Virus record (IMG/VR): IMGVR_UViG_3300009503_000105
Coordinates: 1-27,151 of that record
Origin: a virus
DNA length: 27,151 bases
Direction: 5' to 3' (one strand)
Within the stretch, counting starts at the first letter, position 1. Every line of letters starts with the position of its first letter. Positions 1 through 8,147 of this stretch are shown here, piece after piece. The notes beneath the pieces were generated by a model. That model was given only the letters and a program-made list of their open reading frames with translations, made no database searches and was not told the DNA's origin. The position numbers and the translations under genes were made by a program.

Positions 1-2208
1 AATTTTGATTGGGGCAGAACGGAGGTACTTAAGGAATCGGTGGAAGCCTTGTGGGCCGAGCTTCTTGTTAGAAAATTTAGTGTCGAGGCAATAGCAAGGC
101 TATGGACTGGGTATTATTATAATAATAATGGTACAGAAACTTTTGTACCTGGTAAAATACTGATACCGGCCAATACTTCTCTGAAGATAATTGGGTATGC
201 TCTGCCACAGTGGGGAGAGCTATCTGGGAGTACTGAATATTACCAATATCCCGTTATAGGAATATTGTTTGACAAAAGCAAAGGTGCTTATATAACCATT
301 AGATTTAGGCATAATGCAACTTCTCCTATTTTAGAGGAATACAGAGCAGATGCTTCTAATACTGGTATTAAAAATGGGCATGAAATTATATTTAAGATGG
401 TTCTTGGTCCCAATTCCCAAACCAATTCAGTGGAAGTAACAAATGTTTCTATCAATGATAAATATGCTGTATTTACTTTATCATTAAAAGATGGTGCTAA
501 TATAAAACCATCTGATATAGCATCAGCATTAAACAATTCCACATCTGCGTCTCCATATATAGCGGGCATATTTAGTAGTGACGGTAGTCTCACTAATGGT
601 GTTATAGCATCATCTCTGGTTGGTACTATTAAAAGCGGAGAAACTATAGCAAGTTACGATAGTATTCCAGATACTGACTCGTCTGTCCATTTCTACAATA
701 GAGCTCCTGTTTCTAGATATGAAATAGATATACCGGCGAGTGTGTTGTCCAACTTTTTCTCGGATAAAACGATGTCGCCAGGCGATGTTTTATTCGTATC
801 TATTCCACAAAATAATAATATTCCGAGGGATGGTTCTATACTAAGAGAAGTGCAGAATAGACAGCACATAGGGCAATATACTACTGTTACGGTTAATGAT
901 TTATTAATTTATTCTAGAAGTCTTAATAATTACAATGTTACGAAGCTTTCCCCCACCAACCATCTTTTAATTCCTATTGTTAGGATAAATGCTCCATATG
1001 CCGATAACTATAACCAAATAGAAACTATTAGTAATGGTGGTAGTAATGAGGAAATTTTAAGGAATAAGTTATTTTATGCCGAATTTATAGATGGAGTTAA
1101 GGTATATCCAGGAAAGTGGCATTATGATATTAATGAGGAAGATGAGGGGGCGCTTTCATTTATGAATTTTCAATGTTCTCTTACTTCATCTCATAAGGAA
1201 GATTTACAGCCTATCAATCTTGGTAGCGGCGAATCTTTTGGAGATGGTAGTTCCTATGGGAATTCATATATTCGTTTAGCAAGTAACAATAATTATTATT
1301 ATGAAAATAAAGATTATCTATTAGTCAGAGGAGTTAGCAACAATATAGCTACCATAATTAAGATAAATGGGGAATTAGCAAATAGCGATACTACCGCATA
1401 TTTTACTTTTGCAAAAGTTTTACAAATAGAAAGTGGTAAAATAAAGGCTATAGGGACTCAAGAAGTGACCAATCCATCGACTGTAACCGTTAGTAGTAGT
1501 AAAATTCCACATTGGAATAATGGCGAGACACTACTTAAAGCATTAGAGAGAATAGAAGAGCATAGACTTATCGGAACACAATATGGACATGCGAATAATA
1601 CAGTTCCAGGCGCTGCGATCAAAGATCACGAAATAACCGCGAATAAAATAAGTAGTAGCAACGATACGTGGATATTCAATGGAGAGCTGAAAGCCGAATG
1701 TAGCGTATCCAAGACCTATCCGCCTATTAAACTAGGGAATACCTATTGGAATAGTAGCGATATACCGGGCTCGTTGGGAAATTTCGCTATTAGTCTTATA
1801 GGCCCAGCATTATTGGGCATAGAAAGTTTTGCTGACGGAGTTAATAAAGTTGGCGGCTTAGCTATAAGAATGCCGTTTTCTTGTAGTAGTAATTATATTG
1901 GGTATATAGTTCGATTTGATAGTATTACAACTTCAATGTTACCTTGTGAATCAACAAATGGCGATAAAGCAGTAGGGATTGCGTTAAACGGCGGTGTTTC
2001 TAGTATACCTCTTTTAGTATATGGGGTTTGTTATGTTAAGGTCGATTCGAGTGCGACATTTACTACTGCTGGTACATTATTAACTATTGGTAGTACTAGC
2101 GGATGCGTCAAAGAAGTTGGTACCTCTACCTTTACAGTCGGCATAGCATTGAGTGCACCAAGTAACGGTTTCGTATATATGTTATATTGGGGATATAGGA
2201 AGACATAA
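1..2208 (+). CDS. Large tail-fibre/baseplate-like structural protein, probably 5' partial
   Basis: The frame is open from base 1, so the gene probably begins upstream of the window. A GTG at 40 is the first usable start inside it, but the nearest GGAGG (21-25) lies 14 nt away, which is too far to be convincing. From the GTG it encodes 722 residues rich in Ser, Asn, Gly, Thr and Tyr, without a signal peptide or membrane helix, as expected of a beta-rich virion protein. The last ~80 residues (GIALNGGVSS, then GVCYVKVD, GTLLTIGS and VGIALSAPSNGFVYMLYW) look like the trimeric beta C-terminal domains found on phage fibre and decoration proteins. It overlaps the next gene by one base (taATG). The role is inferred from composition and from the neighbouring block of structural-looking genes; a specific receptor-binding function cannot be read from the sequence. 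Confidence 0.6.
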   Translation, partial: NFDWGRTEVLKESVEALWAELLVRKFSVEAIARLWTGYYYNNNGTETFVPGKILIPANTSLKIIGYALPQWGELSGSTEYYQYPVIGILFDKSKGAYITIRFRHNATSPILEEYRADASNTGIKNGHEIIFKMVLGPNSQTNSVEVTNVSINDKYAVFTLSLKDGANIKPSDIASALNNSTSASPYIAGIFSSDGSLTNGVIASSLVGTIKSGETIASYDSIPDTDSSVHFYNRAPVSRYEIDIPASVLSNFFSDKTMSPGDVLFVSIPQNNNIPRDGSILREVQNRQHIGQYTTVTVNDLLIYSRSLNNYNVTKLSPTNHLLIPIVRINAPYADNYNQIETISNGGSNEEILRNKLFYAEFIDGVKVYPGKWHYDINEEDEGALSFMNFQCSLTSSHKEDLQPINLGSGESFGDGSSYGNSYIRLASNNNYYYENKDYLLVRGVSNNIATIIKINGELANSDTTAYFTFAKVLQIESGKIKAIGTQEVTNPSTVTVSSSKIPHWNNGETLLKALERIEEHRLIGTQYGHANNTVPGAAIKDHEITANKISSSNDTWIFNGELKAECSVSKTYPPIKLGNTYWNSSDIPGSLGNFAISLIGPALLGIESFADGVNKVGGLAIRMPFSCSSNYIGYIVRFDSITTSMLPCESTNGDKAVGIALNGGVSSIPLLVYGVCYVKVDSSATFTTAGTLLTIGSTSGCVKEVGTSTFTVGIALSAPSNGFVYMLYWGYRKT

Positions 2209-2519
2209 TGAAACGTATAGCTTTTGACTTTGACGATACAATAGTCCACGATGGTACGGATAAACCGATATCTAATGAAATGATAGAGTTTATCAAGCAG
2301 CTCAAATCTCATAAGGATTTTCAACTCATTATCGAAACAGCCAACCCAGATCTCGAACATGTCTACACTACACTCAAGAAACTGGGAATAGAACCAGACA
2401 TAGTCACCAACACTAAGCAAAGTGTAGATATTCGTATAGATGATCGGTGTATTAGGTTTAATGGAGATGTAGAACAGCTCAAAAGGGATATAATAAACTT
2501 TAAGCACTGGAAGTTGTAA
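2208..2519 (+). CDS. Short HAD-superfamily phosphatase-like protein
   Basis: The protein has 103 residues. The N-terminus carries HAD motif I (AFDFDDTIV, residues 5-13), with the nucleophile and acid/base aspartates of the DxDxT signature. A late IDDRCIRF segment (about residues 77-84) resembles the acidic motif IV that completes the magnesium site. It therefore probably hydrolyses a small phosphorylated substrate in the cytoplasm. At 103 residues it is shorter than most HAD enzymes and has no cap domain, like small phage and bacterial HAD proteins annotated as polynucleotide or sugar phosphatases. Substrate is unknown. It is coupled to both neighbours by single-base taATG overlaps, so it is co-translated with the structural genes, an unusual setting for a metabolic enzyme. 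Confidence 0.75.
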   Translation: MKRIAFDFDDTIVHDGTDKPISNEMIEFIKQLKSHKDFQLIIETANPDLEHVYTTLKKLGIEPDIVTNTKQSVDIRIDDRCIRFNGDVEQLKRDIINFKHWKL

Positions 2520-3373
2520 TGCAGCTTAAACTTTATACATATAAAAGGTTTATCGGAGATAATAATCTGTTGGCAGTTAGGTTATCTGGACCATCAGGCA
2601 TTTGTAATATCTTTAAGACCAGGATAACCCGGCAAATATTGTTTTATACTACTCCCGGCTATAACATAAATATATATTTGCCACAGGAAGAGGATATATA
2701 CAAAACAAACTATAGTGGGACACTAGATGAAGATACAGCTATAAGATTCAAGATGACATCTACCAACAGGACAACATTCGTCCAGTCAATGGAAGTGTAT
2801 GAATCTTGTTATATACCTGACTCAATATATGCTGTATCTTCGACGACGCTTAAACCCATTAAGTCTAATGTGCTTTATAGTGTTAATGAGGTATTTCAGT
2901 CTTCTGATATAAACAAGATGGTTAAGATAAGTGACCTTAAAAACAATACTTTCTATTCTAATCTTGCTATCCCATATGGGGATACAGAGGATAGCTATGC
3001 CTCTATAATGAATGACTTTTCTTTTAAGATTATAAGGTTTATTGATAGTAGAAGGGTTATAATTGACCCAGAACTACCCTGTAATTCGGCAGAACCATTA
3101 ACTATAACCATTAATAGAGGCACAAACGATAATCCTACACTAGTTAGTTATGAAGTCTCAATACAGAGTTCTATATATGACAATAATACTTATACTCCAA
3201 TTACAGTTAAAGATGTATATTATGGGTTAAAAGATAGATTTATTGCTCTTAATCTTACTTATTATCAAATGTTGGGATTAAAATACGAAATAGAGGATGC
3301 TTTATCTAAATATGTAGAAAACTTAAGGAAGATATCTGGCAGTAGCTACGAGGTAAGTATCTATGATGTCTAA
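2519..3373 (+). CDS. Unknown protein in structural block, 284 aa
   Basis: I do not recognise a family. The 284-residue product has no signal peptide, no membrane segment and no catalytic motif I can see. Sequence texture (alternating hydrophobic and Ser/Thr/Asn residues, many Tyr and Ile) suggests a beta-rich fold, with a more helical C-terminus. The start overlaps the HAD stop by one base and a GGAAG lies just upstream. The C-terminus overlaps the next small gene by 11 bases. Its position between a fibre-like gene and other virion-like genes makes a minor tail or baseplate role plausible, but this is context only. Confidence 0.6.
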   Translation: MQLKLYTYKRFIGDNNLLAVRLSGPSGICNIFKTRITRQILFYTTPGYNINIYLPQEEDIYKTNYSGTLDEDTAIRFKMTSTNRTTFVQSMEVYESCYIPDSIYAVSSTTLKPIKSNVLYSVNEVFQSSDINKMVKISDLKNNTFYSNLAIPYGDTEDSYASIMNDFSFKIIRFIDSRRVIIDPELPCNSAEPLTITINRGTNDNPTLVSYEVSIQSSIYDNNTYTPITVKDVYYGLKDRFIALNLTYYQMLGLKYEIEDALSKYVENLRKISGSSYEVSIYDV

Positions 3374-3548
3374 AACTTTGTTTAAGGTTGGCTTTCTTAT
3401 TAAGATGGCCTATGTGGAGCGGGAAGGTGGAAAATGGTATGTATTTTCCCATAAAGGTAAAAAGTTATCGAGAGGATATGATACAAGGGAAGAGGCCATT
3501 AAACGATTGCGGCAGATAGAATATTTTAAGCACCATAAGGGAGAATAG
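3363..3548 (+). CDS. Small phage protein with RLRQIEYFKH motif
   Basis: The 61-residue product is nearly all one small basic domain: GGKWYVFSHKGKKLSRGYDT followed by REEAIKRLRQIEYFKHHKG. This pattern (W-x-V-x-S-x-xGKxL, then a helix ending in RLRQIEYFKH) is common in phage proteins, both as tiny free-standing ORFs and as a domain in some head-morphogenesis proteins. Its biochemical role is not established as far as I know. The ATG at 3363 lies 11 bases inside the previous gene, after GAGG at a long spacing. An internal ATG at 3405 would give a product starting right at the domain (MAYVEREGG) and cannot be excluded. Confidence 0.7.
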   Translation: MMSKTLFKVGFLIKMAYVEREGGKWYVFSHKGKKLSRGYDTREEAIKRLRQIEYFKHHKGE

Positions 3549-3549
3549 T

Positions 3550-3903
3550 ATGGCAGTTGGGTTGAAGGTGACATTTGTGATAGAAATTAACCAAAATGGC
3601 GATTACCAATTAACGGCAACAGCTTCCGATCCTGTGGAGGGTATGCCTACATCTATTTTTTTGTATAAAGTAGACTATACCCCAGTTGGGGTTTGTAATA
3701 TTGGCGATATGTATAGATATCCCACCAGTAGAGATGAAACTAAGCCGTTTTATAGATTGACTTCTATAACATTTACTAATTCTGATCCATTGGTCATATC
3801 TAATATAAAAACGAATATGATAGCTGATATACAGCAATTGGTTAATGACTACTCTGCAGCTAAAGATATAGTTGGGACAGAAGTGAGAACGTTTAGTGCA
3901 TAA
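3550..3903 (+). CDS. Unknown small protein, 117 aa
   Basis: No family is recognised. The 117-residue product has no membrane segment or signal peptide. The N-terminal half reads as beta strands (VTFVIEINQNGDYQLTATAS), and the C-terminal part as a helix (ADIQQLVNDYSAAKDIV). It starts two bases after the previous stop with GGGAG upstream, so it belongs to the same transcript. Size and position fit a small virion or head-tail adaptor protein, but nothing specific supports that. Confidence 0.6.
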   Translation: MAVGLKVTFVIEINQNGDYQLTATASDPVEGMPTSIFLYKVDYTPVGVCNIGDMYRYPTSRDETKPFYRLTSITFTNSDPLVISNIKTNMIADIQQLVNDYSAAKDIVGTEVRTFSA

Positions 3904-3914
3904 AAGGATTAAAA

Positions 3915-5048
3915 ATGCTTGATCTTACTATTATAAATCCAGATCTTGTCTTGGATACCAGCACGATAGTGGATGGTTCTATCCGTAAATTTAAGGTACA
4001 TAGGGAGGGCTATAATACAACTGAGGCTGGGGAGGTTTTATTCGTTTTATCTGTTGAGGTAACAGATAAAGGAAGTCTATCCTCTGACAAGATATTTATA
4101 GTAGATGAAGATGGGAACTTCGTAAAAGTAGCCACTCTGGCTGAATTATCCAACGGTGTTCAGGGTTCATATAAGTTACAAAATTATATTATTATAAAGG
4201 CTAAGTCATTAGACGAAGTTAATTCGATTTGGAACTCCATAGATAAACAATTGTCGGACTTAGCCAGTGAACTCACAAGCTTTTATGAAAAGTTTGTGGA
4301 AAATGACTATCAGGAATACCCAAGGCCCTCAGGTACTGATGAACCCACGGAGTATTATAATAATTATCTTGCTGCCAAGCAGGCCTGGCAAGATTTAGTA
4401 AGTAAGAGGGATAAGGCGCTATCTGAATATAATATACTGCAGACCAAGATAGCACCGTTGGATAGTACTATTACTCCATTGTTGCAAAATCTTAATACTA
4501 CTATAGATACTAAAAAAAGTGCTATAGCCAATTCTGCGGTAGGGACGCAGCTAACGGCTTTTGGGAAACTCCTAAGTGAATTACAATCTAATGATAATGC
4601 CATATCTGCTAAGATACTTATGTCTATCAATCCCAAAATCCAATATATTATAAGTGACCTTCAGAATTCCGGTTTTAGCGGAGCTCTTAATGCGGCAAAA
4701 GAGATACAGGATCTCGTTAATATTGTATACAACTATGTTAGCAGTAATTTAAGTATTTATAATAATTACTTCGTATCTAATGGTGAGATTTTATCTTATG
4801 GGGGCATAACTGAGGCACTAAATGAAATCCAAAATATCTCAGCTGCTATATCTGATATAGATGCTAGGGTTAAGAATTTGATGGCAGTGGTTATGGCTGT
4901 TCTTGATGGGTATAAAAGAGATGCCCAGAAAAAGCTCGCTGAGATTCAGGATTATAATGTGAAAATAGACCAGGCGCTTAAAGTTAAGAATGAGGCTATG
5001 GCAAGGTTACTGGAAAAATTTCCAGATTTTGATAGAAGCTTATTATAA
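3915..5048 (+). CDS. Coiled-coil-rich structural-like protein, 377 aa
   Basis: No named family. Residues 1 to ~80 are beta-rich, with FKVHREGYNTTEAGEVLFVL resembling a small virion beta domain. From about residue 95 to the end the protein is mostly helical, with long stretches of Leu/Ile/Ala heptad character (for example SDLASELTSFYEKFVEN and AQKKLAEIQDYNVKIDQAL), which suggests an elongated, probably oligomeric rod. AAAGGA lies upstream of the ATG. A head-plus-rod layout next to fibre-like genes suggests a tail or fibre component; this is inference. Confidence 0.6.
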   Translation: MLDLTIINPDLVLDTSTIVDGSIRKFKVHREGYNTTEAGEVLFVLSVEVTDKGSLSSDKIFIVDEDGNFVKVATLAELSNGVQGSYKLQNYIIIKAKSLDEVNSIWNSIDKQLSDLASELTSFYEKFVENDYQEYPRPSGTDEPTEYYNNYLAAKQAWQDLVSKRDKALSEYNILQTKIAPLDSTITPLLQNLNTTIDTKKSAIANSAVGTQLTAFGKLLSELQSNDNAISAKILMSINPKIQYIISDLQNSGFSGALNAAKEIQDLVNIVYNYVSSNLSIYNNYFVSNGEILSYGGITEALNEIQNISAAISDIDARVKNLMAVVMAVLDGYKRDAQKKLAEIQDYNVKIDQALKVKNEAMARLLEKFPDFDRSLL

Positions 5049-5066
5049 TTTTAATGGAGAAGGACC

Positions 5067-5963
5067 ATGAGAGGCAATTATAGAGATATAAACAACGATC
5101 CAGAACGCAAGATTCTGAAAGAGATTCTGAACACTTATGAAGGAATTGATGAGTCTCTTATCAAGATCTCGTCTGATAAAGAGACTTTGTATGCTGATCC
5201 CGAAATGAAAATGTTCCCATTATCTTCTAAAGAATCTGTTTATACAACTTATTTATATGCCAAGTATCAGGGCCTATCTAACATAGAAAAAATGGCCGCC
5301 TCTATTTTGGAAGATATATATGGGATTGATGTATCTGGCATTAAAGTCAAAAAAGAAAAGTCTCTCGAGAAGAAGGCTGATATTCATCCACTGAAAGATC
5401 CCTTCTTTAAGTACAGGAAGTATAAAACAAAGGTAGCCTCAGTATTGGCACACACTGATATTCCTGAGTATGTCAAAATCATACCAGAGAAGCTTAAATA
5501 TAATCTCGAGCTTAGAAAGGTTGCCTGTGACAGATATGGTTCCAGACCGCAGGAGGGTGACAAGTATCTTAAGATAGCCAGCAGAGTTAACGAGTTTAAG
5601 GACAAATGCCTGACATCGGAGCAAATGGCCAAGATATGTGATTATATAGAAATTGTGGATAAGAAGGCTGGTCTCACAAAAGAATATGAAAAAAGAATAC
5701 CCAATCCTCTTTTTATGGTATTAGATTGTATTGAGCCAACTACCCCGTCTATTAAGATAGCAGGTTTTCACATAGATATTAAAAAAATGACATCCATCCC
5801 GCTAGATATATATGAATCAATTCTGGGAGAAGAGTTCGTCAAAAGGATAGTAGGCAAAGATGGGGAGATAGATCCTGATAAATTAGTAGAGAATCTAAAT
5901 ATGTTAACCCCGGCTCAGGAAGGCGATCTTCTAAAGGGGCTTAAGAAGCTTAACTACTTATAA
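5067..5963 (+). CDS. Unknown helical phage protein with FPL-S-x-ESV segment
   Basis: The 298-residue, Lys-rich protein has no membrane segment. Residues ~45-90 (YADPEMKMFPLSSKESVYTT, then a helix with NIEKMAASILEDIYGIDVSG) resemble a short domain seen in many phage proteins, where a 'fPi.d.ehV..A..yf' strand-helix unit is followed by a helix and a 'GI' turn. The function of that unit is unclear to me. The remainder is mostly charged helix with four cysteines that do not form an obvious metal site. GGAGAAGGA precedes the ATG, a strong ribosome binding site. The stop overlaps the next start by one base, so the two products are probably made together. Confidence 0.6.
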   Translation: MRGNYRDINNDPERKILKEILNTYEGIDESLIKISSDKETLYADPEMKMFPLSSKESVYTTYLYAKYQGLSNIEKMAASILEDIYGIDVSGIKVKKEKSLEKKADIHPLKDPFFKYRKYKTKVASVLAHTDIPEYVKIIPEKLKYNLELRKVACDRYGSRPQEGDKYLKIASRVNEFKDKCLTSEQMAKICDYIEIVDKKAGLTKEYEKRIPNPLFMVLDCIEPTTPSIKIAGFHIDIKKMTSIPLDIYESILGEEFVKRIVGKDGEIDPDKLVENLNMLTPAQEGDLLKGLKKLNYL

Positions 5964-6598
5964 TGGAAACCATTAAGTTGTCTGACGATATAACTGCATT
6001 CAAGCTACTAACTATACTCAAAGAAGAGTTAGGAGAAGACAAACTAGTAGATATAGATTGTGTCCATTATAACCTTGAAGCTAAAGGTATAGATTTAGAA
6101 CCAAAGGATATGGTTAGTGCTGTTGTTGCCTTTTATAACAATCCAATGCCATTCTATACCAATTGGGAGGCGTTTGATAAGTTTGTAGCTGCGTTTTGTC
6201 ACTATGATGTCAATCCTGACACTATCCATAAGAATAATATGTTCGAGGTTGTTAGAGCAATACTTGATGCTAAAAAAATAGTAGACACTTATATTAAGAC
6301 TGACATAAAGTTTAATAGTGAGGTATTAACCTATATAGCTGCTATTGCTCATGATGAAGGGCTAGTAGTATGTCCACCGGAGATAGCTTATACCGGTTTA
6401 CAGGAATATATGGATCGGGTTAATTATAATATTACCTCAGACATAAAGGATAAAATAACGAAGATATATAATGATTTATTGGAGGCTTATAACGCCCCAA
6501 ATCTTGCAAAAGTACTCGATAAAGATACGGATGATTTTATCATAGAAAACGCCCTTAAACTTCTCTCCATTACTTTATACACTAAAAAATATAATTAG
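5963..6598 (+). CDS. Unknown helical protein, last gene of the plus-strand block
   Basis: The product is 211 residues, mostly helical and mildly acidic, with no signal peptide or membrane segment and no motif I can assign. The ATG overlaps the previous stop (taATG), so it is translationally coupled to the 298-residue protein and may be its partner. It is the final gene before a hairpin-rich gap and a strand switch, so it ends this transcription unit. Confidence 0.55.
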   Translation: METIKLSDDITAFKLLTILKEELGEDKLVDIDCVHYNLEAKGIDLEPKDMVSAVVAFYNNPMPFYTNWEAFDKFVAAFCHYDVNPDTIHKNNMFEVVRAILDAKKIVDTYIKTDIKFNSEVLTYIAAIAHDEGLVVCPPEIAYTGLQEYMDRVNYNITSDIKDKITKIYNDLLEAYNAPNLAKVLDKDTDDFIIENALKLLSITLYTKKYN

Positions 6599-6599
6599 C

Positions 6600-6616
6600 G
6601 GTGAACCGGTCTCACC
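6600..6616. repeat. Imperfect inverted repeat resembling the 16-bp palindrome
   Basis: GGTGAACCGGTCTCACC has arms GGTGA and TCACC around an ACCGGT core. The core and general shape match the perfect palindrome 11 bp downstream, so it may be a degenerate copy or a second half-site. It lies immediately after the stop codon at 6598. Confidence 0.4.
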
Positions 6617-6626
6617 ATCCCCCGTG

Positions 6627-6642
6627 GCGAAACCGGTTTCGC
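6627..6642. repeat. Dispersed 16-bp palindrome GCGAAACCGGTTTCGC, copy 1
   Basis: This is a perfect 16-base palindrome, identical to copies at 11926, 19134 and 23967. This is the only copy outside a coding sequence. It sits in the convergent gap beside an imperfect relative. Flanking bases differ between copies, so the conserved unit is the 16-mer itself (copies 1-3 also share one further C on the minus strand). A dimeric DNA-binding protein or a partition/packaging factor is the simplest reader. Confidence 0.9.
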
Positions 6643-6731
6643 TAATTTGTCTATCGAAGATTTGTCCCTCACAAACCCCCGATAGGCGGACCTTAAAGTA
6701 TAGGAGGACGCATCGCCCTCCCTAGTTGTTA

Positions 6732-7352
6732 TTAATAATCATAAAAATAGCTTATGTATTGTTGGTTGGCCTTGTAAGGGCTATCCACCTTATAGGTATT
6801 ATATTTGTACGTATTGTTTGAATAATAGACTCCATTTTCTATTGTCCAGGAGTCTATCTTATAGATTTCTACTACCTTGTCCGATTTTAGCACCGCAACT
6901 TTTTCGTCAAGGTATTGCAGTACTTCTGTGTTTCCCACATGGGCAGCAAACATTGCTATTACTCTTGTATCAGATACGGGTCCACGAGGGACTATTTTAT
7001 GTATAGTGATAAGATCCATTAGCATTTTACTCCAGGCAGAGTAACCACCATTATGTATAAGTACTGCATCCGCTTCGCCTTCTAATTCTGGATCAGCAGT
7101 AGGAGTTATAGGGAATGGATGACACAAGAAAGGGTTAACTCCTCCAACTGAGGCTAATCTAAAATGGATAAGTTGCGGCAATTCTTTTTCTTGTGAAATT
7201 TTGTATATTTCGTCTGCTCCTATATTCTTTTTCCAGCGTACCTTACCATTCTCGACCCACGCTATGCCACCCCCGTCACGATTAGATGCTTCGCTATTTT
7301 TTAGTTGTTCTAGTGTTGGCTTGTTGCTGTCACAAACTATTGCTATACACAT
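6732..7352 (-). CDS. Class II (Ntn-type) glutamine amidotransferase
   Basis: The 206-residue protein begins MCIAIVCDS: once the initiator Met is removed, Cys2 is the N-terminal nucleophile that marks GAT-II enzymes. Further family signs are NRDGGGIAW (24-32), HFRLASVGGVN (63-73) followed by CHPF, and IHNGGYSAW (99-107), matching the HTR-A-x-G, HP and HNG elements of glutamine phosphoribosyl and glucosamine synthase glutaminase domains. It should release ammonia from glutamine, but has no synthase domain of its own. The ribosome binding site GGGAGG lies inside the 3' end of the upstream amidoligase-like gene, which it overlaps by 10 bases, so the two are translationally coupled. Amidoligase plus GAT-II is a known phage pairing thought to make or remodel amide bonds; the substrate is unknown. 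Confidence 0.85.
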   Translation of the reverse strand: MCIAIVCDSNKPTLEQLKNSEASNRDGGGIAWVENGKVRWKKNIGADEIYKISQEKELPQLIHFRLASVGGVNPFLCHPFPITPTADPELEGEADAVLIHNGGYSAWSKMLMDLITIHKIVPRGPVSDTRVIAMFAAHVGNTEVLQYLDEKVAVLKSDKVVEIYKIDSWTIENGVYYSNNTYKYNTYKVDSPYKANQQYISYFYDY

Positions 7353-8137
7353 GCCTTTCCTCCCGTTACTGGAATCGATTTAGTTATAATTGCTTTTTCT
7401 TTCTTCTCTTGATTTTTATATAACTTATCTAAATAATCGCAATATGTCTTGATTAATTCCTCAACTGCAGCGAGAGCCGTCTCCACTCTCGTGAACATTG
7501 GGAACAATCTACATTCTATTGTATTATGAACTTTATATGAAAAGTTTAGTTGTGTATATCTATGATAGTTACCTTTCATTTCTTTACATTGATAATCTGG
7601 GATAAACACTTTTGCAGCGAATCTATTTCTCCCACTTAGTCTGTACATTAATCTTTCTTTGTCGTTTGAATGTTTATCAAACTCATATGTATTAGCGAAA
7701 TTTTTCATTCTTTCTAGAAAAAACTTATAAAACTCTTCTTCCATTAAATTATTATAATGCCGAATTGATTTAAATGATACATGGATATGGAACCCACAGG
7801 TCTCATTAATTGCCACAGGGTAATATTTTATTATCCATTTTTTTAAGTCATCTAATTGTGAATATGGAAGTCGTGGAACTAACTCGCGACCCAATAGTCC
7901 TCCAGCTCTTTCTACTGGCGTATTTTCATCAAGGACGCCGAAAGCTATATTAGTTTCTTCTTTTCGTATTGTTTTATTATTATAGGTTGTGATTTCAATC
8001 CCTTTGTTTATATGTATTGAGCCATCTTCTTTTACTTTTACATCATCCGGTTCTTCAGTCAGGAGATCCTCTATAGATCTCTTTAGATAGATTCCTTCTA
8101 ATTCTACTGCAATTTTGTCAATATATTGGAATGACAT
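7343..8137 (-). CDS. Amidoligase-family (COOH-NH2 ligase) protein
   Basis: The 264-residue product carries the pattern of the glutamine-synthetase-fold amidoligase family: VELEG (11-15), KEDGSI (36-41), GIEITTY (46-52), CGFHIHVSF (114-122) and RYTQLNFSYKVHNTIECRLF (193-212). In this family the Glu, His and Arg residues of these motifs bind magnesium and ATP to form an amide bond between a carboxylate and an amine. The strong AAGGAG sits 8 bases before the ATG. It is immediately upstream of, and overlaps, the class II amidotransferase gene, which could supply ammonia or act on a glutamine side chain. An ATP-grasp ligase gene lies 4 kb away on the same strand. Target could be a virion protein, a host peptide or the cell wall; sequence alone does not decide. 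Confidence 0.8.
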   Translation of the reverse strand: MSFQYIDKIAVELEGIYLKRSIEDLLTEEPDDVKVKEDGSIHINKGIEITTYNNKTIRKEETNIAFGVLDENTPVERAGGLLGRELVPRLPYSQLDDLKKWIIKYYPVAINETCGFHIHVSFKSIRHYNNLMEEEFYKFFLERMKNFANTYEFDKHSNDKERLMYRLSGRNRFAAKVFIPDYQCKEMKGNYHRYTQLNFSYKVHNTIECRLFPMFTRVETALAAVEELIKTYCDYLDKLYKNQEKKEKAIITKSIPVTGGKACV

Positions 8138-8147
8138 CGTGCTCTCC

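Larger units (their letters stand above)
6599..6731. terminator. Hairpin-rich gap between convergent genes, likely bidirectional terminator region
   Basis: The 133 bp separate two gene blocks that are transcribed toward each other. It is visibly richer in G and C than its surroundings and packed with inverted repeats: GGTGA/TCACC (6600-6616), the perfect 16-bp palindrome (6627-6642), CTATCG/CGATAG (6651-6656 with 6680-6685) enclosing TTTGT/ACAAA (6661-6665 with 6671-6675), and GGAGG/CCTCC (6703-6707 with 6717-6721). No clear U-tract follows any hairpin on either strand, so these are not textbook intrinsic terminators. A structured 3' end or a protein-binding region is possible. I see no tRNA in it. 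Confidence 0.4.

Noticed and set aside
2031-2507. Minus-strand reading frame of 158 residues opposite the fibre and HAD genes
   Set aside because: It is antisense to a clear HAD gene with its motif in the plus frame, and shows no start signal or family resemblance.
6599-6700. tRNA gene in the structured convergent gap
   Set aside because: Stem lengths and loops do not give a cloverleaf, and no GTTCRA T-loop is present on either strand.
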